Of a stretch of 64,000 nt of DNA, positions 10,030-18,833 are shown one piece after another. Position numbers and translations under genes: made by a program. Within the stretch, counting starts at the first letter, position 1, and every line of letters starts with the position of its first letter. Source of the stretch: Flavobacteriaceae bacterium CG2_30_31_66 (GTDB taxonomy: Bacteria > Bacteroidota > Bacteroidia > Flavobacteriales > Flavobacteriaceae); the NCBI GenBank assembly GCA_001873065.1, contig MNYM01000014.1, forward strand, positions 62,001-126,000. The letters run 5' to 3'. The notes under the pieces were generated by a model. That model was not told the DNA's origin. It was given only the letters and a program-made list of their open reading frames with translations, and ran no database searches.

Positions 10030-10323
10030 ATGACAAAATTTGGAGAGTTAATTAGTATAGACAAGCCTGTTTTGATTGATTTTTATTCAGATTGGGATGA
10101 GGTTGAAAGTAGCATTGATACGCTAAGAGATGTTGCTGCAGCTTTGGGAGACAAAGCAAAAGTGATTAAAATCGACCTCAATAAAAATGAAGTTTTAGCT
10201 GAAGCACTTCGTGTGAAAGGCAATCCTACTTTTATGATTTATAAAAACGGCGAAATGAAATGGCGTCAAACAGGATATCAAGATGCCAATACTTTGATTG
10301 GATTGGTGCAACAATACTTTTAG
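10030..10323 (+). CDS. thioredoxin-fold protein lacking the CxxC active site
   Basis: 97 aa, a compact thioredoxin fold. The cis-Pro segment GNPTFMIYKNGE is present, but the place of WCxxC reads W22-Asp23-Glu24-Val25-Glu26, so both redox cysteines are replaced. It cannot act as a dithiol reductase and more likely binds or scaffolds. Close relatives with the same loss are, to my knowledge, common in Flavobacteriaceae, which suggests a retained non-redox role. A TATATTTG -7-like box sits at 9970-9977. The gene ends at a strong bidirectional terminator. Confidence 0.85.
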   Translation: MTKFGELISIDKPVLIDFYSDWDEVESSIDTLRDVAAALGDKAKVIKIDLNKNEVLAEALRVKGNPTFMIYKNGEMKWRQTGYQDANTLIGLVQQYF

Positions 10324-10341
10324 TTTTTTTTAAAAAAAAGT

Positions 10342-10388
10342 AAAATCGACCTTTTGTAATTCAATTACAAAAGGTCGATTTTTTTATT
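10342..10388. terminator. bidirectional intrinsic terminator
   Basis: A perfect 20-base inverted repeat (10342-10361 and 10363-10382) with A-runs on one side and T-runs on the other sits between convergent genes. It ends the thioredoxin-fold gene on plus and the DUF2723 gene on minus, whose stop codon lies at its edge. Confidence 0.9.
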
Positions 10389-13300
10389 CTTCAATATCTT
10401 GTGGAATGATATGATCAAACAACGAAAGTGTTTTGTTGAAATCTTTTTGCAGGCTTGTTACAAATTCTTTATCAGTATCGTATTTCAAAACTTGGTCAAT
10501 AACGCCTCTGTATAAGTATCTGAAAGTTAGGTCAAATTCTTCAAAAATAATGTCAAATTCTTCTTTTGAAAATGTGCTAAACCACACCAATTTCTCTTTG
10601 AAAAGTTTAACCAAAGTTTTTGCAGCCGCTCTTGCTTTTTCAGTTTTTCCTAATTGATAATACATTTCAGGATATTCTAGCGACAAGCTGTAATGGTCAA
10701 AATCTTTGATGGGCATTTTTTCGATTGATAAATCAAGCACTTCAATTGCCTTGGCAGTGTCACCTTCTTTCGCAAATGCGTTCGACAATCGCATTAAGCT
10801 ATTTCGCATTGAAATGGAATTACGTTTGGTTTGTTCGTCTAAATAAATTTTACCATCATTGATGTTTCTCCAATTCCATTTTTGAATGTTCTTATACATT
10901 TTTTCAGAATCGATTCTTCCAATATCAAACAAACTAACTTCCCTGATAACTTGTCCGTTTTCATCATAATATTTGGTAGGCGTTTTTATAGGAACAAACT
11001 TAAATGAAACCCCATCTAATTGCAAATAATCTTTCAACCATATATATTCGCTATCTGCATTTGAACCACCAGTAAAATAAATTGGACGTTTCCAATCAAA
11101 ATTATTCAAAATATCCAGCATTAAAATCGTGTTTTTGGCAATTGCTCTATCAATAGTAATGTCTATGTAAGGCACAATTTTGTCAGCATCTTTTGCGGCA
11201 ACAATACCATATTTTAAAGCATTTTCTTTGTTTACAGGAATTCTGATTTTGTTGGTTGGTAATATTTTTTCAGGATTTCCATCTTCATCCAAATCATAAA
11301 AAGTACGTTCGCTTGTGCTTCCAATCCATTTCATAAAACTGTTCAAATCCAATATTGAATCTTTCAATTGTGGAAACAATTCTTGAAAATAATAAGCAAC
11401 ATCCAAAGTGCCATATTTATATTCATCGTGCGTTAACTTTGAAGGAATTGGAGCAGCTTTATAGGTAGCACGTTTCATTTGATCAATATACCAATCTGTT
11501 TGAAAAAGACTCGTATTTACCAATTTGATATCGGTTCTAATTCCCTCGACTTCTTGCATATACCACAAAGGAAAAGTATCATTATCACCAATGGTAAATA
11601 GGATGGCATTTGGGTCGCAACTTTCTAAATACGCTTGTGCATTCAAGTGAGTGGTGTATCTGTTTGAGCGATCGTGATCGTCCCAATTTTCGAAAGCCAT
11701 TAATGTTGGAACTGCCAGTAAAGTGAGTGCACTAACACCAATTGACAATGCTTTTTTATGGATAAAATTTTTGAAATATTCATACAAAGCCAATACTCCA
11801 AAGCCAATCCAAATAGCAAAAATATAAAAACTTCCTACCACTGCATAATCACGTTCTCTAGGTTCAAACGGTTTTGGATTGGTGTAAAAAAGAATGGCAA
11901 ATCCAGTAAATGCAAAAAATAAAAAGAGTGTAAAAAAGTTTTCTTTGTCCCATTTTATTTGATATAATAATCCCAAAATTCCTAAAATTAAAGGTAAAAA
12001 ATAGTAGGTATTTCGGCCTTTGTTTTCTAAAACATCGGTAGGCAATTGTTGTTGAGAACCCAAACGTGCTTCATCAATAAAGTCAATACCACTCAGCCAA
12101 TTTCCATTAAAAATATCCATTTGTCCCTGAATATCATTTTGACGACCTACAAAATTCCACATCAAATATCGGCCATACATATAGCCAAATTGATAACTAA
12201 ACATGAATTTCATATTCTCTACAAAAGTGGGTCTTCTTTTACTATTTTCAGGAATTCCAGCAATCGATTTGTACATTTTTTCTTTGGATGGATCTACCAT
12301 TCTTGGAATAAAACCTTTGTGTTTGTCAGAATAATTTGGCAAAACACCTTTGTAATTATTTACAATGACATATTTGCCGTTTTTCTTTTCGTATTTTGGC
12401 TTGTCGTCTTTTGTTGGGTTGTTTGGGTCTTGCTCTCTATCATACGAATTTGAATAATAGGTATCATAAAAAACATTGGCATCACCATATTGTTCACGTT
12501 CATAATACGCTAATAATTCGCGCGCACTTGAAGGATTATTTTCGTTGATTGTGGTATTTGCATTCGCTCTAATTGGCAACATCATCCAAGAAGAAAACCC
12601 AATCATGATAAAAAGTAAGGATAAAATGAGCGTATTTGCGGTTACTTTTTGATGTTTTTTGGTTGATGTTAATCCAACATAAAATAGAATAATGAGTATG
12701 ATTCCAGCAATGATTGTTCCTGAATTGTAAGGTAAACCAATAGTATTGATGAAAAATAATTCAGCAGCACTAAAGAATTTTAGTGTAAAAGGAAATATAA
12801 ATTTAAAAACCAATAACAACACAAATACTGAAAAAACGGTTGCGACTGCAGTAGTTTTTAGGTTGATGTTTTTATACGTTTTAAAGAAATACAACATCAC
12901 AATTGCAGGAATTACCAACAATGAAAGGATATGCACTCCAAATGACAAACCAACCACAAAACTGATTAAAACCAACCATTTATCTCCTCTTGGCGTGTTG
13001 ATTTCACTTTCCCATTTCAATCCTAACCAAAATAAAAGTGCCATCAAAAAAGAGGACATTGCATACACTTCACCTTCCACAGCACTAAACCAAAAACTAT
13101 CAGAAAATGTGTAAGCTAGTGACCCAACCAAACTGCTTCCAAGAATTGCGAGATAACTTCCTTCTGAAATTCCACCCGATTTTATGGCTAATTTTTGAGC
13201 CAAATTCGTGATAGTCCAAAACATGAACAAAATCGTAAAAGCACTTGACAAAGCAGACATGAAATTTACCATTTTTCCAATTTCAGTCACATCAGAAGTG

Positions 13301-13506
13301 AACATCGCGAAAAACGCACCCAACATTTGAAACAATGGTGCTCCTGGTGGATGACCTACTTCTAGTTTTACTGATGTTGCAATGTATTCTCCTACATCCC
13401 AAGCACTTACGGTGGGTTCAATAGTTAAAGTGTAAGTGATTAAGGCGATTCCAAATGCAATCCAACCTAGAATTAGATTCCATTTTTTAAAGTTTTCTGA
13501 GGTCAT
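10384..13506 (-). CDS. DUF2723 multi-spanning membrane protein (GT-C glycosyltransferase-like, TMEM260 relative)
   Basis: 1040 aa. The N-terminal DUF2723 region (about 1-200) shows the conserved GEYIATSVKLEVGHPPGAP stretch with an early Asp/Glu. About a dozen transmembrane helices follow, with a long soluble loop (about 310-440). The C-terminal 350-residue soluble part ends in helical, TPR-like repeats. The eukaryotic relative TMEM260 is an O-mannosyltransferase, so a lipid-linked sugar transfer to exported proteins is a reasonable inference, since Bacteroidota have general O-glycosylation. The donor and target are not visible here. The gene is alone, divergent from tRNA-Gln. Confidence 0.85.
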   Translation of the reverse strand: MTSENFKKWNLILGWIAFGIALITYTLTIEPTVSAWDVGEYIATSVKLEVGHPPGAPLFQMLGAFFAMFTSDVTEIGKMVNFMSALSSAFTILFMFWTITNLAQKLAIKSGGISEGSYLAILGSSLVGSLAYTFSDSFWFSAVEGEVYAMSSFLMALLFWLGLKWESEINTPRGDKWLVLISFVVGLSFGVHILSLLVIPAIVMLYFFKTYKNINLKTTAVATVFSVFVLLLVFKFIFPFTLKFFSAAELFFINTIGLPYNSGTIIAGIILIILFYVGLTSTKKHQKVTANTLILSLLFIMIGFSSWMMLPIRANANTTINENNPSSARELLAYYEREQYGDANVFYDTYYSNSYDREQDPNNPTKDDKPKYEKKNGKYVIVNNYKGVLPNYSDKHKGFIPRMVDPSKEKMYKSIAGIPENSKRRPTFVENMKFMFSYQFGYMYGRYLMWNFVGRQNDIQGQMDIFNGNWLSGIDFIDEARLGSQQQLPTDVLENKGRNTYYFLPLILGILGLLYQIKWDKENFFTLFLFFAFTGFAILFYTNPKPFEPRERDYAVVGSFYIFAIWIGFGVLALYEYFKNFIHKKALSIGVSALTLLAVPTLMAFENWDDHDRSNRYTTHLNAQAYLESCDPNAILFTIGDNDTFPLWYMQEVEGIRTDIKLVNTSLFQTDWYIDQMKRATYKAAPIPSKLTHDEYKYGTLDVAYYFQELFPQLKDSILDLNSFMKWIGSTSERTFYDLDEDGNPEKILPTNKIRIPVNKENALKYGIVAAKDADKIVPYIDITIDRAIAKNTILMLDILNNFDWKRPIYFTGGSNADSEYIWLKDYLQLDGVSFKFVPIKTPTKYYDENGQVIREVSLFDIGRIDSEKMYKNIQKWNWRNINDGKIYLDEQTKRNSISMRNSLMRLSNAFAKEGDTAKAIEVLDLSIEKMPIKDFDHYSLSLEYPEMYYQLGKTEKARAAAKTLVKLFKEKLVWFSTFSKEEFDIIFEEFDLTFRYLYRGVIDQVLKYDTDKEFVTSLQKDFNKTLSLFDHIIPQDIEE

Positions 13507-13628
13507 AAGATACTTTTAAACTAGTGGCGAATTTAACAATAAATATCAATAAAATAAGGATGTTACAAGATTTCTAACAATTTGCACTGTCATAAAACTT
13601 TGTTAAACCTAAAAATTACGAAAATTTG

Positions 13629-13659
13629 TTTGTCAAATAAAAACTTTGCATTAAATTTG
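13629..13659 (+). promoter_or_regulatory. flavobacterial sigma-A promoter for tRNA-Gln
   Basis: TTTG at 13629-13632 and TAAATTTG at 13652-13659, spaced by exactly 19 bases, match the Bacteroidota primary-sigma consensus. The expected start site is a few bases downstream, about 12 bases before the mature tRNA 5' end. Confidence 0.85.
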
Positions 13660-13677
13660 CAACCGCTTAGAGAGCAT

Positions 13678-13748
13678 TGGCCTATGGTGTAATGGTAACA
13701 CACCGGTTTTTGGTACCGATTTTCAAGGTTCGAGTCCTTGTAGGCCAA
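13678..13748 (+). tRNA. tRNA-Gln (anticodon TTG)
   Basis: The acceptor stem TGGCCTA pairs with TAGGCCA (13741-13747), with discriminator A at 13748. The D arm is GTG/CAC, and the anticodon loop TTTTGGT gives anticodon TTG. The T arm is CAAGG-TTCGAGT-CCTTG. No CCA is encoded, so it is added after transcription. The outermost anticodon-stem pair is a C-A mismatch. Confidence 0.93.
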
Positions 13749-13750
13749 CG

Positions 13751-13786
13751 AAAAAAGTCTTAACAGAAATGTTAAGACTTTTTTTA
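13751..13786. terminator. bidirectional terminator between tRNA-Gln and thrC
   Basis: AAAAAAGTCTTAACA and its reverse complement flank a GAAA loop, with a T-run after it on plus and, by symmetry, on minus. It ends the tRNA transcript and overlaps the thrC stop codon. Confidence 0.85.
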
Positions 13787-15067
13787 TGATGTTAAATATT
13801 CCTTCAATTCTTGATAAGAACTTATTTTTTTTGCCACTTTTTCTTTGTTCATAATTTTCTGAATTTGCTCAGGGATTGTCACTTTTATAGAAAGAGTGTT
13901 TTCTACCACCTCTAAAAACTTTACAGGATGAGCTGTTTCTAAAAAAACACCAAATTCAGTGGTTTTCAAACCATATTTTTGCAAACCTAAATAACCAACT
14001 GCGCCATGAGGATCAGTAATATAATTTGAATTGGTATAGATTTTTTTCATTGCTTCACGTGTTTCATCATCTGTAAAACTGAAAGATGAAAAAGCAGTTT
14101 TTAAATCTGCGAAATTATTTTCAAAAAGCTCTTGAATTCTGATAAAATTACTCGGATTTCCAACATCCATTGCATTTGAAATGGTAGGTTTTGATGGTTT
14201 TGGAGCGTATTTTCCATCAATCAAATAGTTTGGAACGGTGTCATTGATATTGGTTGCTGCAACAAAATGTTTGATAGGTAATCCTAGTTTTTGAGCCATA
14301 ATTCCAGCACAAATATTTCCAAAGTTTCCACTTGGAACTGAAAAAACAAGTTCTTTGTTCAAACTTTTTAGGGTTTTAAAAGCATAGAAATAATAGAACA
14401 TTTGTGGCAACCAACGTGCAACATTGATGGAATTTGCTGAGGTTAATTTTCTGGCAATTTCAGCATCTAAAAATGCTGTTTTTACCATTTCTTGGCAATC
14501 ATCAAAAACACCATTAACCTCCAAAGCAGTAATATTTTGACCCAAAGTTGTCAATTGTTTTTCTTGAATATCACTCACTTTTCCTGATGGATATAAAATG
14601 ACCACATTCACACCTTTTGTACCCAAAAAACCATTAGCAACTGCGCCTCCAGTATCTCCGGAAGTAGCTACCAAAACAGTAACTTCTTCGTTGTTATTTT
14701 CATTAAAATATTCCAAACATTTCGCCATAAATTTTGCTCCAACATCTTTAAAAGCCATGGTTGGTCCATGAAATAATTCTAAGGAAGCACAATTTTCATC
14801 AATTTTTACCAAAGGAAAATCAAAAAAAATCGTCTCAGAAATGATGTCTTTTAATTTTTCTTCAGGAATTTCATCACCCACAAATTGTTTAATGACTTCA
14901 AACGCAATTTCATGATGAGAATATTTTTCAATATTTTCAAAAAAATCAGTTGAAATTGGACTTATTTTTTCAGGAAAATACAAACCTCTATCTGGAGCAA
15001 TACCACTAATGACAGCATTTTTAAAGTTTGTTTTTGGAGAATTATGATTTAGACTGTAGTAGTTCAT
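13784..15067 (-). CDS. thrC: threonine synthase
   Basis: 427 aa from the ATG at 15065-15067. A TTG five codons upstream extends the frame but lies inside thrB, and the family N-terminus begins at MNYYSLNHNSP. This PLP enzyme converts O-phosphohomoserine to threonine; the Schiff-base lysine is Lys107 in HGPTMAFKDVG. The segments ATSGDTGGAV and VPSGNFGN bind phosphate and cofactor. It starts one base after the thrB stop, so the two are tightly coupled. It is the last gene of the thrABC operon. Confidence 0.95.
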   Translation of the reverse strand: MNYYSLNHNSPKTNFKNAVISGIAPDRGLYFPEKISPISTDFFENIEKYSHHEIAFEVIKQFVGDEIPEEKLKDIISETIFFDFPLVKIDENCASLELFHGPTMAFKDVGAKFMAKCLEYFNENNNEEVTVLVATSGDTGGAVANGFLGTKGVNVVILYPSGKVSDIQEKQLTTLGQNITALEVNGVFDDCQEMVKTAFLDAEIARKLTSANSINVARWLPQMFYYFYAFKTLKSLNKELVFSVPSGNFGNICAGIMAQKLGLPIKHFVAATNINDTVPNYLIDGKYAPKPSKPTISNAMDVGNPSNFIRIQELFENNFADLKTAFSSFSFTDDETREAMKKIYTNSNYITDPHGAVGYLGLQKYGLKTTEFGVFLETAHPVKFLEVVENTLSIKVTIPEQIQKIMNKEKVAKKISSYQELKEYLTS

Positions 15068-15068
15068 G

Positions 15069-15998
15069 TTACTTTTTTTCAAGAATTTTTATCCCTTCAT
15101 TATTCACTTTCGAAATAAAAGCTGTTGCTTCAATTCCTGTGTTTTTATAATTATGTTGAATCGCATCAAACACTTTTTCAGCAATTGCATCACCTTTGCA
15201 AAGCGCAAAAATAGTTGGACCTGAGCCACTAATTCCTGCGCCTAAGGCACCTGCTTTTAATGCATTATTTTTTACCAAATCAAAGTAAGGAATGAGTTTT
15301 TTACGATAAGGTTCCACAATAATATCGACCAAAGAATGCCCAATTAATTGGTAGTTATCAGCATACAAACCAGCAATTAATCCACCTACATTTGCCCATT
15401 GAGTTACGGCATCTTTCAGAGGAATTTCTTTTGGCAAAACCTCTCTTGCATCTTTGGTTTTGATTTCAATTTGTGGATGAATTGCCACCAATCGTAATTC
15501 ATTTGGAACAGGTAATTTTATGATTTCTAACGGATTGTAACTTCTTACTAAGATAAAACCTCCATACGTTGCAGCAGCTACATTATCAGCAATTTGCGAA
15601 CCACAAGCCACTTCTTCTCCAAACATGGCATATTTGGTCAATTCTAGTTCAGAAAAAAGATTTTGCAAAAATTGATTCGAACCAAAAGCTGCGCCAGCAG
15701 CACTTGCAGCACTACTTCCCAAACCACTTCCTGGAGAAAATCCTTTGTGAATGGTCATTGAAATTCCAAAATCAGCATTGGTTTCTAGCAACATTTTTTT
15801 CACAACAGCACCAGCTGCGTTTTTGTCTACATCAAAAGGTAAATTTGCTCCAGTAATTTCGGTAATTTTTACGCCTTTTTCAATTGTTTTTGTAAACGTC
15901 ATTTCGTCACCAACAGCATCAATTGCAAATCCGAGTGAATCAAATCCACAAGAGACATTGGCAACTGTTGCTGGGGAAAATATTTTTAGATAATTCAA
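15069..15998 (-). CDS. thrB: homoserine kinase
   Basis: 309 aa, GHMP kinase family. The ATP-binding loop is PGSGLGSSAASAAG, and the C-terminal GAGISGSGPT is typical. It phosphorylates homoserine for ThrC. The start is a TTG at 15996-15998: an in-frame stop lies three codons upstream, and the conserved KIFSPATVANVSCGFDSLG needs this N-terminus; the next ATG is far inside the domain. An 84-base gap with a TTTGAAA/TTTCAA-type hairpin (about 16004-16035) separates it from thrA. The TTG start may keep its expression below thrA. Confidence 0.94.
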   Translation of the reverse strand: MNYLKIFSPATVANVSCGFDSLGFAIDAVGDEMTFTKTIEKGVKITEITGANLPFDVDKNAAGAVVKKMLLETNADFGISMTIHKGFSPGSGLGSSAASAAGAAFGSNQFLQNLFSELELTKYAMFGEEVACGSQIADNVAAATYGGFILVRSYNPLEIIKLPVPNELRLVAIHPQIEIKTKDAREVLPKEIPLKDAVTQWANVGGLIAGLYADNYQLIGHSLVDIIVEPYRKKLIPYFDLVKNNALKAGALGAGISGSGPTIFALCKGDAIAEKVFDAIQHNYKNTGIEATAFISKVNNEGIKILEKK

Positions 15999-16082
15999 TT
16001 TTTTTTAGTTTAAATGTTTGAAATGTTTCAAGTTTAAAACTCAAAAATAGATAATTCTTAATTCTCAATTTATAATTCTTAC

Positions 16083-18521
16083 TTAATTATTCCCAATTCT
16101 GATAACATCTGCAAAAATTCCTGAGGCAGTCACTTCAGCTCCAGCTCCTGCACCTTTTATCAACAATGGATTTTTTGAATATCTGTCAGTAAAAAATAAT
16201 ACAATATTATCACTTCCCTCCAAATTGTAAAATGGATGATGTGGAGGTATTTCTTGCAAACCAACATTGGCTTTTCCATCAACAAATTCAGCTACATATT
16301 TCAATCTACAGTTTTTTGAAGCGGCCTTTTGATAGATTTCTTGAAATTGATTTTCAAATTTCAATAATGAATCAAAAAAGCTTTGATTATCAATAGTTTC
16401 TAAACTTTCTTTTGGTAAAAAAGCTTGATTTTGAATGTCTTTCAATTCTAAAGAATGACCACTTTCACGTGCTAAAATCAATATTTTTCTGGCAACATCA
16501 ATACCACTCAAATCAATTTTTGGATCTGGCTCAGTATATCCTTCTTTTTGCGCTTGCATAACTACACTTTGGAAGGTGGTTTTTTCATTAAAATTGTTAA
16601 AAATAAAATTCAAACTGCCTGATAAAACTGCTTGAATTTTTTGTACGCTATCGCCTGAATTTATTAAATTTTTTAGCGTATCAATAATTGGTAAACCTGC
16701 ACCAACATTGGTTTCAAACAAAAATGGCGCATTGTATTTTCTTGAAATTGCTTTCAGATTTTTATAATTATCTAAGTTTGAAGCACAAGCAATTTTATTG
16801 CAAGTCACCACGGCAATACTTTCTCTCAAATAATTTGAATACATAGCTGCAACTTGCTCATTGGCAGTATTATCAATAAAAACGGAGTTGCGTAAATTTA
16901 GCAATTTGGTGTTGTTGAAAAATCCGTCTAAACTTGCAGTTTCTCCATTTTCTAGTTCATTTTTCCAGTTTGATAGAGAAATTCCGTTTCTATCAAAAAC
17001 CATTTTCTTAGAATTTGAAATTCCAATCATACGAATATTGAGTTTTAAATGTTCTTTCAAATGATTTTTCTGTTGATGCAATTGCGCTAAAAAACGTTCA
17101 CCAACATTGCCAATTCCAGTGACAAAAAGGTTTAATTGTTTTATTTTTTCTTCGAAAAATTGCTCATGCAAGGTGTTCAACGCTTTTTTGGCATCTTTTT
17201 TATTGATAACTGCCGAAATATTTTTTTCTGAAGAACCTTGTGCAATTGCTCTGATATTCACATTATTTTTTCCAAGCGCACTGAACATTTGCCCACTTAA
17301 ACCTTGGTGATTTTTCATGCTTTCGCCAACAACTGCAATGATTGCCAAATCATTTTCAATATGAATTGGTTTGATTTTTTTTCGTTCAATTTCTATAGAG
17401 AAGGTTTCTTCTAAAGAAAGTTTTGCTTTTGGAGCATCATTCTCATAAATTCCCACACAAATAGAAAATTCTGAGGAAGCTTGCGTGATGAAAATCACAT
17501 TGATTTTTTGTTGAGAAAGTGTTTCAAAAAGCCGTTTCGAAAAACCAGGAATTCCAACCATTCCACCACCTTCAAGAGTTATCAAACTGATGTTTTCAAT
17601 GTGCGAAATTCCTTTGACTGCCCCGTTTTTTTGAGGATTATTGGAAATTAAAGTTCCTGAATTTTCAGGTTCAAAGGTATTTTTGATTCTGATAGGAATT
17701 TCTTTTCGCAGTGCAGGCTGAATTGTTGGTGGATAAAGCACTTTTGCACCAAAATGTGACAATTCCATGGCTTCTTCGTATGAAATTTCTTTGATGGCAA
17801 ATGCCTGTTTTACGATGGTTGGATTGGCTGTAAACATGCCACTCACATCTGTCCAAATTTGTAATTCATCAGCATCCAAAGCAGCTGCAAAAATAGCTGC
17901 AGAGTAGTCTGAGCCTCCTCTTCCTAAAGTAGTGATTTCGCCAATTGAATTTGACGAGATAAATCCACCTAAAACAGTTACTTGATGAGTATTTTGATTG
18001 AAAAAATTGACAATATTTGTATTAGTTTTCGCAAAATCTACTTGTCCATTTAAGTAATTATTATCTGTAATTAGGAGTTGATTACTTTCAAAATGTGTTG
18101 CATCAAACGATTCTTTTGCGGCATTTGCAATAATAAAAGAAGATAGTTTTTCGCCAAAACTTGACACTTTTGCTAAGGTTTTATTGGACAATTCTTGCAA
18201 TAAAAATATGCCTTCATAAATAGATAATAATTTGTCAAACAACGAGTTTACTTTTTCTAAAACAATTTCTAGGTCGTTTTGAATCAATTCATTGATGGTT
18301 TTAAGATGCAATTCTTTGATGTTTTCCAATTGTTTTTTAGCTAGAGAAATATCGTTCAAAGCATGGGTTGCTCCAGCTAATAAATGATCAGTCGTTTTTC
18401 CAAAAGCGGAGACAACCACTGCAATTTTTGTTTCTTTTGATGCGTTAGAAACAATCTTTAACACTTTTTTTATGTTATCTGAATTGGCTACTGATGAGCC
18501 TCCGAATTTTAATACTTTCAT
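16083..18521 (-). CDS. thrA: bifunctional aspartokinase / homoserine dehydrogenase
   Basis: 812 aa. The aspartokinase domain (about 1-290) begins with KFGGSSVA and contains GRGGSDYSA. Two ACT domains (about 300-460) give allosteric control, in ThrA probably by threonine. The NAD(P)-binding homoserine dehydrogenase begins near LFVTGIGNVGERFL (about 465) and contains the catalytic region around DLSGIDVARK. It catalyses the first and third steps of the aspartate-to-threonine path and heads the operon thrA-thrB-thrC. A Thr-rich leader peptide upstream suggests attenuation by charged tRNA-Thr. The start is the ATG at 18519-18521. Confidence 0.96.
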   Translation of the reverse strand: MKVLKFGGSSVANSDNIKKVLKIVSNASKETKIAVVVSAFGKTTDHLLAGATHALNDISLAKKQLENIKELHLKTINELIQNDLEIVLEKVNSLFDKLLSIYEGIFLLQELSNKTLAKVSSFGEKLSSFIIANAAKESFDATHFESNQLLITDNNYLNGQVDFAKTNTNIVNFFNQNTHQVTVLGGFISSNSIGEITTLGRGGSDYSAAIFAAALDADELQIWTDVSGMFTANPTIVKQAFAIKEISYEEAMELSHFGAKVLYPPTIQPALRKEIPIRIKNTFEPENSGTLISNNPQKNGAVKGISHIENISLITLEGGGMVGIPGFSKRLFETLSQQKINVIFITQASSEFSICVGIYENDAPKAKLSLEETFSIEIERKKIKPIHIENDLAIIAVVGESMKNHQGLSGQMFSALGKNNVNIRAIAQGSSEKNISAVINKKDAKKALNTLHEQFFEEKIKQLNLFVTGIGNVGERFLAQLHQQKNHLKEHLKLNIRMIGISNSKKMVFDRNGISLSNWKNELENGETASLDGFFNNTKLLNLRNSVFIDNTANEQVAAMYSNYLRESIAVVTCNKIACASNLDNYKNLKAISRKYNAPFLFETNVGAGLPIIDTLKNLINSGDSVQKIQAVLSGSLNFIFNNFNEKTTFQSVVMQAQKEGYTEPDPKIDLSGIDVARKILILARESGHSLELKDIQNQAFLPKESLETIDNQSFFDSLLKFENQFQEIYQKAASKNCRLKYVAEFVDGKANVGLQEIPPHHPFYNLEGSDNIVLFFTDRYSKNPLLIKGAGAGAEVTASGIFADVIRIGNN

Positions 18522-18563
18522 CTTGTAAAGGATAAATAGTTTGATTGATTTTGATTTATTTTT

Positions 18564-18649
18564 ATTTCGAATTTTCTTCGAAATAATATAGGCGAGTTAA
18601 TATAATTAGCGAAAACCCCTAAAGGGTAAATGTGGTGGTTGTGCCTATA
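18564..18649 (-). promoter_or_regulatory. candidate attenuator structures upstream of thrA
   Basis: On the transcript strand, a TATAGGC segment inside the leader ORF (18643-18649) can pair with GCCTATA further on (18587-18593). A small ACCC/GGGT hairpin followed by TTTT (18613-18627) and an 8-bp ATTTCGAA/TTCGAAAT hairpin (18564-18584) lie nearby. These mutually exclusive options fit leader-peptide control, but no hairpin has a strong classical U-tract, so the termination step is not proven by the sequence. Confidence 0.4.
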
Positions 18650-18720
18650 GTTTGGTTTGCAGAAGGGCAAAAAACTGACATTGTTTTTAAAATCTCTGAA
18701 TGTATGTTAAAGATATTCAT
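18619..18720 (-). CDS. thrL: putative threonine operon leader peptide
   Basis: A 33-codon ORF just upstream of thrA on the same strand. It starts with ATG at 18718-18720 (or at an internal ATG, codon 14) and ends with TAG at 18619-18621. Its last third reads QTIGTTTTFTL: six Thr codons among ten, with one Ile, as expected of an attenuator leader for an operon controlled by Thr and Ile. The Thr codons overlap one arm of an inverted repeat. No homology to the enterobacterial ThrL beyond composition can be claimed. Confidence 0.6.
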   Translation of the reverse strand: MNIFNIHSEILKTMSVFCPSANQTIGTTTTFTL

Positions 18721-18833
18721 GCCGTAAAAGTAGTAGTTAAAATTATTTTAGAGCTTCTAAATATTTATATTTTTTTAATTTTTAAAAATAAATACAAATT
18801 TCATAAAAAAGCAAAGTAAAAAATAAAGAATAG

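Noticed and set aside
12046-12453. A 135-codon plus-strand ORF inside the DUF2723 gene.
   Set aside because: It is the antisense shadow of a clear membrane-protein gene and shows no family features.
18564-18584. The ATTTCGAA hairpin before thrA as a classical terminator.
   Set aside because: On the transcript strand it is followed by an A-rich run, not a T-run. Kept only as part of a possible alternative structure.
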